The translations under genes were made by a program, and so were the position numbers. Of a stretch of DNA of 5,009 nucleotides, positions 1-5,009 are shown piece by piece. The stretch comes from Calditrichota bacterium (GTDB lineage: Bacteria; Calditrichota; Calditrichia; RBG-13-44-9; J075). The notes under the pieces were generated by a model. It searched no databases. It was not told the DNA's origin and saw nothing but the letters and a program-made list of their open reading frames with translations. How positions within the stretch are numbered: position 1 is the first letter of the stretch; each line of letters opens with the position of its first letter. The stretch spans positions 1 through 5,009 of the forward strand of contig RFIL01000056.1 in the NCBI GenBank assembly GCA_003695285.1, read 5' to 3'.

Positions 1-1
1 T

Positions 2-562
2 CCTCTTCAACAAAAGGGAGCACTCATTGCCAGTGCTCATCCGAACGTGGCTGTGGCTTCTATGGAAGAGGAGCCTCAATCTCTTGAGGGTGTCTATTGG
101 GATGTGGAAGGAGCGCCCGAGGCCTGTAAAGTATGTGAAGCCCTTTTTGCCACCATGGGATGCCACATCATCCTTATTACCCCACAGCAAAAAACTCCCA
201 TGCACCTGGCGGCGGTAATCTATTCCAACTTTCCGGTGGCGCTCGCGGAACGTGCTTAGTCGGTGCTCACCAAAGCGGAAATTCCGAAGCAATATCATTG
301 GGCTGCCTTTCAGGGGCTAATGGAATCCACGATACAGAATCTCTCTCACCATTCACCTGCCGAAGCCCTCACCGGCCCCATGGTTCGGGGGGATGTGAAT
401 ACTATCCGAAAACATCTTGAATTTCTGAAGGAAAAACTGCCGGAAGGAATTCCTCCATATCTGGCATTGCTGGATTCTGTATTGGAACGGTTTCCCTTAC
501 CCGGGGAGATAAAAGAACAGTTGTTGAAACTGAGTCATGAATATCGAAACACGGAACGGTAA
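2..562 (+). pseudogene. DUF2520 (Rossmann-like, ProC/6PGDH-like fold) protein, 5'-partial, interrupted by an in-frame TAG
   Basis: The frame is open from the left edge, so the start and the N-terminal Rossmann domain lie outside the window. Visible are 85 codons, a TAG at 257-259, then 100 codons in the same frame ending with TAA at 560-562. The part before the stop has the family-like HPN segment near residue 13 and an MHLAAVIYSN helix near residues 67-76. The part after it has ALTGPMVRGDV (365-397), the most recognisable DUF2520 signature, so similarity continues on both sides without a frame change. Family members are usually about 260-300 residues; roughly 100 N-terminal residues would be missing here. 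The family resembles NADP-binding reductases such as ProC, but its substrate is not established. A GTG at 263 could restart translation, but I see no Shine-Dalgarno sequence before it. The stop may be a real nonsense mutation, a sequencing error or, less likely, recoding. I am sure of the family and unsure of the gene's status. Confidence 0.75.
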
Positions 563-626
563 ATGTTATTGCCGGTAGATACCCAAAGAATTGCCTTTTG
601 AAAAATGCGGTAATCCCTTAAAAATT

Positions 627-664
627 ACCCATCCCGGCCGTTGATAAAGGATGGTGGTTTTTTT
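627..664 (+). terminator. Rho-independent terminator after the DUF2520 gene
   Basis: CCATCC (629-634) pairs with GGATGG (649-654) around a 14-base loop that itself contains CGGCCG. An alternative pairing with a bulged C630 extends the stem to A627-T655. A run of seven T follows at 658-664, and an A-rich stretch precedes the stem. It lies about 65 bases after the DUF2520 stop and separates that gene from galT. Confidence 0.7.
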
Positions 665-669
665 GGTTC

Positions 670-698
670 TTGTTTATTCAGCTGTTATTGGTTATATT
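670..698 (+). promoter_or_regulatory. Candidate sigma70-type promoter for the galT / GlgA-like unit
   Basis: TTGTTT (670-675) and TATATT (693-698) are separated by 17 bases. The -10 matches the consensus in five of six positions, the -35 in only three. The site lies just after the terminator and about 44 bases before the galT ATG, where a promoter is expected. The surroundings are AT-rich, so chance matches are likely. If the organism uses a Bacteroidota-type sigma factor, this consensus would not apply. Confidence 0.35.
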
Positions 699-741
699 TT
701 AAGTCGTTAAAAAATATTGAATAACCTAAACTTATTTGCGA

Positions 742-1740
742 ATGACCGAACTGAGGAAAGATCCAATCATTGGGAGATGGGTGATAATCGCCAAAGAAAG
801 AGGCCGAAGACCCTCCGACTTTTTGACACTGGTAGAAGAAAAAAAAGAACAATTTTCCCCATTTGCTCCGGGTAATGAAAATATGACCCCACCGGAAATT
901 TATGCCATCCGCCCGGAGAACACTCCTCCAAACACTCCCGGATGGACCCTGCGGGTGGTTCCCAATAAATATCCTGCGCTTCGGGTGGAGGGAGAGTTAA
1001 ATCCCCGGGGTGAAGGCATCTATGATATGATGAATGGCATTGGAGCGCATGAAGTGATCATCGAAACCCCTGATCCGGAGAAAAAATTAGAGGAGCTGGA
1101 GCTACCCGCCATTCACAATGTGGTTCGCACCTACAAATTACGAATTGAGGATTTGAAAAGAGATATTCGTTTAAAATATATACTGGTATTCAAGAATCAT
1201 GGACACCTGGCCGGCGCCACCCTGAAACACGCACATTCCCAGCTCATCGCGACTCCGGTCGTTCCCAAAAGGGTGGTGGAAGAAATGACTGGTTCGAAGA
1301 CTTATTATAAATTGAAAGAACGTTGCATCTATTGTGACATTATCCGTCAGGAATTAAAGGATAATATTCGAGTGGCTTTTGAAGAAGAACATTTCATCGC
1401 TATCGAACCCTTTGCCGCTCGTGTTCCTTTTGAAACCTGGATATTACCCAAAAAACACATGTCCCATTTTGAAACGTCAAATGACACAGAACTCCATCAT
1501 CTTGCTCTAACGTTAAAAACGGTTCTGAAAAAACTGAATCGGGCATTGCAATCACCTCCTTACAACTTTGTCATCCATACTTCTCCGATTCAGGAAGAGA
1601 GAAAATCCTATTATCACTGGCATATTGAAATCATGCCCAAACTTACCAATGTGGCCGGATTCGAATGGGGAAGCGGTTTTTTTATTAATCCCACTCCTCC
1701 GGAAGATGCTGCTCAGTTTTTGAGAGAGATTAGCGTATAA
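742..1740 (+). CDS. galT: Galactose-1-phosphate uridylyltransferase family protein (HIT superfamily)
   Basis: The family swaps UMP between UDP-glucose and galactose-1-phosphate in the cytoplasmic Leloir pathway through a histidine-nucleotide intermediate. The protein is 332 residues, normal for bacterial GalT. Seen are the N-terminal LRKDPIIGRWVIIA block (residues 4-17), RVVPNKYPAL (71-80), GAHEV (101-105), and the active-site HxHxQ as H163-A-H165-S-Q167, with H165 the expected nucleophile; many relatives have HPH. The C-terminal half keeps C195xxC198, H239 and HWH (292-294), which match the second metal site of two-zinc relatives. The N-terminal CxxC is replaced by S39 and A42 (FSPFAPGNE), so the first zinc site looks degraded. 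I chose the ATG at 742 over the in-frame TTG at 736 because it gives the usual MxELRKDP start; neither has a clear Shine-Dalgarno. It lies 27 bases before a GlgA-like gene. Some plant and bacterial relatives act as ADP-glucose phosphorylases, so the true substrate is open. Confidence 0.88.
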   Translation: MTELRKDPIIGRWVIIAKERGRRPSDFLTLVEEKKEQFSPFAPGNENMTPPEIYAIRPENTPPNTPGWTLRVVPNKYPALRVEGELNPRGEGIYDMMNGIGAHEVIIETPDPEKKLEELELPAIHNVVRTYKLRIEDLKRDIRLKYILVFKNHGHLAGATLKHAHSQLIATPVVPKRVVEEMTGSKTYYKLKERCIYCDIIRQELKDNIRVAFEEEHFIAIEPFAARVPFETWILPKKHMSHFETSNDTELHHLALTLKTVLKKLNRALQSPPYNFVIHTSPIQEERKSYYHWHIEIMPKLTNVAGFEWGSGFFINPTPPEDAAQFLREISV

Positions 1741-1754
1741 TCGATATTTTTTAT

Positions 1755-1760
1755 AGAGGA
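1755..1760 (+). promoter_or_regulatory. Ribosome binding site of the GlgA-like gene
   Basis: AGAGGA lies seven bases before the ATG at 1768, inside the 27-base gap after galT. It fixes the start of the downstream gene and fits coupled expression of the two genes from one transcript. Confidence 0.6.
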
Positions 1761-1767
1761 CCTGATA

Positions 1768-3246
1768 ATGAGTACGTTTAAAATTTGTTATTTATCCGCC
1801 GAAGTGGCACCTTTTTCAGGAAATAGTGTTCTGGCTGAAAACTCTCATGCCCTTCCAGCAGCTTTAAAGCTTCTGGAACAGGACATCCGGTTGATGATGC
1901 CAAAATATAAATCCATCAATGAACGCAAGTATGTGCTGAGAGAAGTCATCCGACTCAGGGAGGTAAAAGTCGATTTAGGAGGCGAGGTCAAACTCGCTAA
2001 CGGGAAAACCGCTTTTCTACCCAACTCCAAGGTACATGTCTATTTTTTGTCCATCCCGGAATATTTTGATCGGAAAGGAGTTTATGCGGATCCCCAAACC
2101 GGGAAAGAATACGAAGACAACGCCCAGCGATTCGCTAATTTTGCCATCAGCGTGCTGGAAACCCTGAAGTTGCTCTACTGGCAACCGGATATCATTCATT
2201 GCAATGATTGGGCAACTGCGCTCATCCCCTTCTACTTAAAAGAACGCTATAAGGATGATGAATTCTTTCAGAACACCCGAACCGTTTTAACGATTCATGA
2301 TTTTTCTCAACAGGGTATTTTTCCCCTCTCTTTTTCCAGCGAAATTGGTATTGGAGAGGAATTCATTCAATCCGGAGGGGCTTGTGAACTGGAGGGGAAA
2401 TTAAACTTCCTGAAGACCGGTATTCTTTATGCGGATGCCATTAATGTCACCAGCCCGGAAATGCGAGAGAAGCTCCTCTCTGAGCCAGAGTTCTCACAGG
2501 GATTATATCCATTCTTGAATGAACGAGCCAAAGAAGTGATGGGTATTTTAAGCGGACTGGATTATGAAACCTGGAATCCGGAAACCGATCAAGAACTGGA
2601 AGCCAACTTTACCGCAAAATCACTCTCTTCCCGAAAAGAAAATAAAGCAACATTTTGTATGGAACAGGAGTGTGATCCCAACCTACCACTGATGGTTACC
2701 GTTGCTCAGATCACCCACAAATCCCAATTGGATACTTTAAATAAAGTTTTCGGAGAACTGGCAAAAGAAAAAATACAGATTGTTCTGCTGACCGATGAAT
2801 CCTCCCAATATTTCCCGCAAATTGAAAAGCTGGTTAAAAAATATTCGAAATTCATCCATCTCCGGCCCCGGCTCGACACCCGACATACCCATCTGTTATG
2901 GGGTGGTGCTGATTTTTTCTTTCTCCCCTTTCTGGAGAATAATGATATCGAACCTGTTTTAATCGCCCTTCGCTATGGAGTGGTTCCTATCGTTTCAATG
3001 CAGAATGCGATTAAAGATATCTTAAAACCATTTGACCCGGAGACTGAAAAGGGAATGGGATTCCCCATCCCGGAAGAGACTCCCGAAGCGATGGTAAAGC
3101 AATTAAAGAAAGCCATAGCTACTTTTCAGAATGCTAAACTATGGAGCAAACTGCAAAAGAGTGGGATGCGGGCGGATTATTCATGGGTTACTTCTGCGAA
3201 AAAATATTTAAAACTTTATGAAAAAGCGGCAAAAAAGAAACGTTGA
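1768..3246 (+). CDS. GlgA-like GT5 glycogen/starch synthase homologue with degenerate active site
   Basis: The 492 residues span a complete GT-B glycosyltransferase of family GT5, whose members transfer glucose from ADP- or UDP-glucose to alpha-1,4-glucan. The starch-synthase N-domain is clear: SAEVAPF (10-16), HALP (27-30), PDIIHCNDW (140-148), HDFSQQGIFP (177-186), FLKTGILYAD (214-223), GILSGLDYETWNP (259-271). The C-domain keeps GGAD (379-382) and ALRYG (400-404). The catalytic signatures are gone: KTGGL is G18-N-S-V-L22; SRLTxQKG is A313-Q-I-T-H-K-S-Q320, losing the Arg and Lys that bind phosphate; EPCG aligns with N391-N-D-I394, losing the catalytic Glu; TGGL is Q412-N-A-I415. H177 and D147 remain. 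The frame is intact with a good ribosome binding site, so this is not a decaying gene. It may be a non-catalytic partner or regulator of glycogen metabolism, or an enzyme with a changed donor. It is probably cotranscribed with galT. Confidence 0.87.
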   Translation: MSTFKICYLSAEVAPFSGNSVLAENSHALPAALKLLEQDIRLMMPKYKSINERKYVLREVIRLREVKVDLGGEVKLANGKTAFLPNSKVHVYFLSIPEYFDRKGVYADPQTGKEYEDNAQRFANFAISVLETLKLLYWQPDIIHCNDWATALIPFYLKERYKDDEFFQNTRTVLTIHDFSQQGIFPLSFSSEIGIGEEFIQSGGACELEGKLNFLKTGILYADAINVTSPEMREKLLSEPEFSQGLYPFLNERAKEVMGILSGLDYETWNPETDQELEANFTAKSLSSRKENKATFCMEQECDPNLPLMVTVAQITHKSQLDTLNKVFGELAKEKIQIVLLTDESSQYFPQIEKLVKKYSKFIHLRPRLDTRHTHLLWGGADFFFLPFLENNDIEPVLIALRYGVVPIVSMQNAIKDILKPFDPETEKGMGFPIPEETPEAMVKQLKKAIATFQNAKLWSKLQKSGMRADYSWVTSAKKYLKLYEKAAKKKR

Positions 3247-3326
3247 TTTTGAGCCGGAATTAAATCACCTTAAAACCCCCTCTTCCTCCTGATTTTCTTT
3301 TCCGCCTGCGGTTGCGTTATCCTTTG

Positions 3327-3349
3327 GTCACCTAATATTGTTGGGTGAC
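3327..3349. repeat. Inverted repeat / hairpin downstream of the GlgA-like gene
   Basis: GTCACCTAA (3327-3335) pairs with TTGGGTGAC (3341-3349), nine pairs including one G-T, around the loop TATTG. No T run follows on the + strand, so it is not a classical intrinsic terminator, although it could stabilise the 3' end of the galT/GlgA-like transcript. A small CCGC-CT-GCGG palindrome sits just upstream at 3302-3311. Confidence 0.5.
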
Positions 3350-3415
3350 GCCTGATACACAAAACCTTGTCTTGAATTTCTCTCATCAACTTGCTTTATG
3401 GTCTAACCGCAAAGG

Positions 3416-3430
3416 GCACCAATTAGGTGC
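3416..3430. repeat. Second inverted repeat sharing its core with the hairpin at 3327-3349
   Basis: GCACC (3416-3420) pairs with GGTGC (3426-3430) around AATTA. ATTAGGTG (3422-3429) is the exact complement of CACCTAAT (3329-3336) in the first hairpin. The flanks AACCGC (3405-3410) and CAAAGG (3410-3415) also recur, inverted, near the first hairpin as GCGGTT (3308-3313) and CCTTTG (3321-3326). The two hairpins therefore share several short words and may come from one dispersed repeat family. Confidence 0.4.
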
Positions 3431-3618
3431 TAAGAGCGCTAAAAATCTATCGAAAAATATTCCATAAATGCGTTCGAGGTGCATCCTTCCCGGTTCTCTA
3501 AACTCCTCAATCACACTACCATTTTTTGTATCCATTCTCTTTATCTTTTTTGTTATTGTTCACTGCCGGGAAAACAGAGAATAAGAAAATTTATTATCAT
3601 TGAAAATCCGTTTTCTAA

Positions 3619-3651
3619 AAATTAATTTAATCAAGCAAATTAATTTAATCA
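3619..3651. repeat. Two 15-bp direct repeats, each holding a 10-bp palindrome
   Basis: AAATTAATTTAATCA occurs at 3619-3633 and again at 3637-3651, separated only by AGC, giving an 18-bp period. The first ten bases of each copy, AAATTAATTT, are a perfect palindrome. The pair lies about 140 bases upstream of the CydA-like start codon. Tandem palindromes at fixed spacing are typical of operator sites, but AT-rich sequence also produces such patterns by chance. Confidence 0.5.
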
Positions 3652-3660
3652 CAAGTGATT
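3647..3660. promoter_or_regulatory. Candidate operator: 14-bp dyad directly after the direct repeats
   Basis: AATCAC (3647-3652) and GTGATT (3655-3660) are perfect 6-base inverted arms around AA. The left arm overlaps the second direct repeat by five bases. The layout does not match the FNR box (TTGAT-N4-ATCAA) or the CRP box (TGTGA-N6-TCACA). If functional it would be the target of some other dimeric regulator of the downstream respiratory gene. Confidence 0.3.
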
Positions 3661-3685
3661 CGAATATGGAATCATCTACGGGAGT

Positions 3686-3714
3686 TTTACAATCGCTTTC
3701 GATTTCAATACTCT
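3686..3714 (+). promoter_or_regulatory. Weak candidate promoter for the CydA-like gene
   Basis: TTTACA (3686-3691, five of six to the -35 consensus) is followed after 17 bases by TACTCT (3709-3714, three of six to the -10 consensus). It would place transcription start about 70 bases before the ATG, downstream of the dyad and direct repeats. A competing pair, TTGAAA (3600-3605) with TAATTT (3623-3628), overlaps the direct repeats. Neither can be preferred from sequence alone. Confidence 0.2.
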
Positions 3715-3781
3715 CCAGTGATTCAAAGAACTCCGCTAACCTGTCACCACTTATTAATCCCTTAATTCAAATCATTCAAAC

Positions 3782-3787
3782 AGGAGG
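3782..3787 (+). promoter_or_regulatory. Ribosome binding site of the CydA-like gene
   Basis: A perfect AGGAGG lies five bases before the ATG at 3793. It is the strongest ribosome binding site in the window and fixes the start of the long open frame, ruling out the other-frame reading from 3600 that crosses it. Confidence 0.8.
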
Positions 3788-3792
3788 CCAAG

Positions 3793-5009
3793 ATGAATTA
3801 TCCGATCTGGGATGTTACCTTTGGCGCCGGACTGCTGATCGCAGTAGTCGCCATCACTCACGTGTTTGTTTCCCATTTTGCGATTGGCGGTGGCTTGTTC
3901 CTGGTGCTTACCGAGAAAAAAGCCTACCGGGAAGAAGATGCCTCACTGCTGGAATGGTTGCAGCGCCACACCAAATTTTTTGTACTGGTCACCGTGGTGT
4001 TTGGTGCCATGTCCGGAGTGGGTATCTGGTTCACCATCGGTCTCATCCATCCTTCGGGAACCAGCGCCCTGATCCACTCCTACGTCTGGGGATGGGCCAT
4101 TGAATGGATTTTCTTTTTCCTGGAAATCACCGCCGCCCTCCTCTATCTCTATGGCTGGAAGAAACTGGATCGCAAGACCCACCTGTGGATTGGCTGGATT
4201 TATTTTATCGCGGCTTATCTAAGCATGGTGATTATTAATGGAATTTTAACGTTCATGCTCACACCGGGAAAATGGTTGGAAACTCACAATTTCTGGCAGG
4301 GATTTTTTAATCCCACTTACTTTCCCTCCCTGCTGTTAAGAACAGCGTTTGCTTTTGCCCTGGCCGGGATTTACGCCCTATTAACCGGTACCGTACAAAA
4401 CGACCCCGAATTGAAAGGCAAAGTAATTAAGTGGAGTGCCCGATGGATCGTGCCGGCTTTTATTGTAATCCCGTTCCTGGCCTGGTGGTATATCGGGAAT
4501 GTTCCTGGGGTAGTTTGGGAAAGCGCCCGGGGGAAGATGCCCACTGCCACCCGGTATGCAAATTTTATTCTCATTTTCTCCGTGCTGACATTTCTATTTT
4601 CTTTGCTTACTTTAGTCAAACCGAAGAAAGTGCCCTTTGTATTCAGCCTGCTCATTTTCCTGATGGCTTTTGGCACTATGGGTTCATTCGAATTTATTCG
4701 AGAAGCCATCCGCAAGCCCTATATCATTTATGATTACATGTATGCCAATTCCATTTTTAAAAATCAATTTCCCGGTGATGCCGGAATGTCATTTGATAAA
4801 ATCCAGCAAAAAGGAATCCTCTCCGTGGCGAGATGGGCTCAACATAAGTCAATTACCAGTAATAACCAGTTGGAGGCAGGGGCAGAGATTTTCCGTCTCC
4901 AATGTCAGAGTTGCCACACGATTGATGGCTATCGGAGTATCAGAGATGTTCTGAAGAAAAAGAGATGGAGCCAAACCGGGATATCCCGGCGAATTTCATC
5001 TCTGGAAAA
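3793..5009 (+). CDS. CydA-like cytochrome bd oxidase subunit I homologue with fused C-terminal cytochrome c domain, 3'-partial
   Basis: The frame is open from ATG to the window edge (405 full codons). About eight hydrophobic helices are visible, near residues 9-40, 62-86, 95-122, 131-156, 179-198, 214-235, 256-275 and 280-301. The N-terminal helix has H23 and H28 (HVFVSHFAIGGG), one of which should be the high-spin haem ligand like His19 of E. coli CydA. E111 in FFFLE before YGW aligns with the E. coli Glu99 region, and E304 followed by IRKPY (306-310) with the Glu-x-GRQPW motif. The b558 ligands are missing: the His186 region reads LLRTAFAFA (181-189) and the Met393 region reads NFILIF (257-262). 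Only about 15 residues separate helices 5 and 6, so the long quinol-binding Q-loop is absent. After the membrane part comes a haem c motif, C371-QS-C374-H375, in a cytochrome c-like context. I infer a membrane bd-type protein fed by cytochrome c rather than quinol; whether it reduces oxygen is unknown. Confidence 0.85.
   Translation, partial: MNYPIWDVTFGAGLLIAVVAITHVFVSHFAIGGGLFLVLTEKKAYREEDASLLEWLQRHTKFFVLVTVVFGAMSGVGIWFTIGLIHPSGTSALIHSYVWGWAIEWIFFFLEITAALLYLYGWKKLDRKTHLWIGWIYFIAAYLSMVIINGILTFMLTPGKWLETHNFWQGFFNPTYFPSLLLRTAFAFALAGIYALLTGTVQNDPELKGKVIKWSARWIVPAFIVIPFLAWWYIGNVPGVVWESARGKMPTATRYANFILIFSVLTFLFSLLTLVKPKKVPFVFSLLIFLMAFGTMGSFEFIREAIRKPYIIYDYMYANSIFKNQFPGDAGMSFDKIQQKGILSVARWAQHKSITSNNQLEAGAEIFRLQCQSCHTIDGYRSIRDVLKKKRWSQTGISRRISSLE

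Larger units (their letters stand above)
3247..3792 (+). other. 546-base non-coding region between the GlgA-like gene and the CydA-like gene
   Basis: I find no convincing gene here on either strand. The left part (to about 3350) begins right after the GlgA-like stop and holds pyrimidine-rich sequence and a hairpin, but no clear T-tailed terminator. The middle (3400-3455) holds a second, related hairpin. The right part is AT-rich with direct repeats, a dyad and the ribosome binding site of the next gene. It probably carries the 3' end of one transcript and the promoter and operators of the next. Confidence 0.7.

Noticed and set aside
160..420. 86-codon + frame overlapping the DUF2520 region, considered as a frameshift continuation past the TAG
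   Set aside because: DUF2520 similarity resumes in the original frame right after the TAG, so a frameshift is not needed and this frame has no family resemblance.
736..741. TTG at 736 as the galT start
   Set aside because: It adds only two residues and has no ribosome binding site; ATG at 742 gives the family-typical N-terminus.
1845..2199. Two overlapping minus-strand frames of about 60 codons
   Set aside because: They are antisense to well-conserved parts of the GlgA-like gene and have no features of their own.
3327..3349. Hairpin as a rho-independent terminator for the GlgA-like gene
   Set aside because: No T run follows the stem on the + strand and it lies about 80 bases after the stop codon; kept only as an inverted repeat.
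3721..3780. ATTCAAA occurring three times (3721, 3765, 3774)
   Set aside because: Seven-base AT-rich words recur by chance in such sequence and the spacing is irregular.
3600..4103. 167-codon frame starting with TTG and overlapping the CydA-like gene
   Set aside because: It has no ribosome binding site, its later part is an out-of-frame reading of the CydA-like membrane domain, and the AGGAGG at 3782 points to the other frame.
4371..4715. 114-codon frame on the minus strand
   Set aside because: It lies wholly inside the CydA-like coding region and shows no family features; the + strand frame has clear helices and conserved residues.
1..5009. CRISPR array, tRNA, rRNA or transposase gene
   Set aside because: I saw no regularly spaced repeats, no cloverleaf or rRNA-like sequence, and no transposase-like protein in any frame.

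Overview
The window is a chromosomal stretch of moderate GC from a bacterium that I cannot name. Three things together suggest a free-living, respiring member of the FCB group or a neighbouring phylum (for example Calditrichota or Ignavibacteria): a DUF2520 protein, a galT gene next to a GlgA-like gene, and a cytochrome bd-like subunit with a fused cytochrome c. This placement is inference from gene families and was not tested. All genes that can be supported lie on the + strand.

Bases 2-562 hold the C-terminal part of a Rossmann/DUF2520 protein. Its homology runs in one frame straight through an in-frame TAG at 257-259, so the gene is broken, recoded or mis-sequenced there. A good intrinsic terminator (627-664) closes this unit, and a plausible promoter (670-698) opens the next.

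Bases 742-3246 form a two-gene unit with a 27-base gap. The first gene is a galT-family nucleotidyltransferase of the HIT superfamily. The second is a full-length GT5 glycogen/starch synthase homologue. Both deviate from their families at functional sites. The GalT has Ser and Ala in place of the N-terminal Zn-binding CxxC pair. The GlgA-like protein has lost the KTGGL motif, the Arg/Lys phosphate-binding pair, the catalytic Glu and the second TGG motif, while keeping its fold landmarks. It looks like a pseudo-glycogen synthase or an enzyme with changed chemistry, possibly working with the sugar-nucleotide transferase.

Bases 3247-3792 are non-coding. They contain two related hairpins (3327-3349 and 3416-3430) and, closer to the next gene, a pair of 15-bp direct repeats plus a dyad that could be operator sites.

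From 3793 to the window edge runs a long open frame that starts after a perfect AGGAGG. It encodes a CydA-like membrane protein of about eight helices followed by a C-terminal CxxCH haem c site. It lacks the long Q-loop and both expected haem b558 ligands of the quinol oxidases, so it is probably a non-quinol bd relative that takes electrons through its own cytochrome c domain. This protein and the degenerate GlgA are the two most interesting items in the window.
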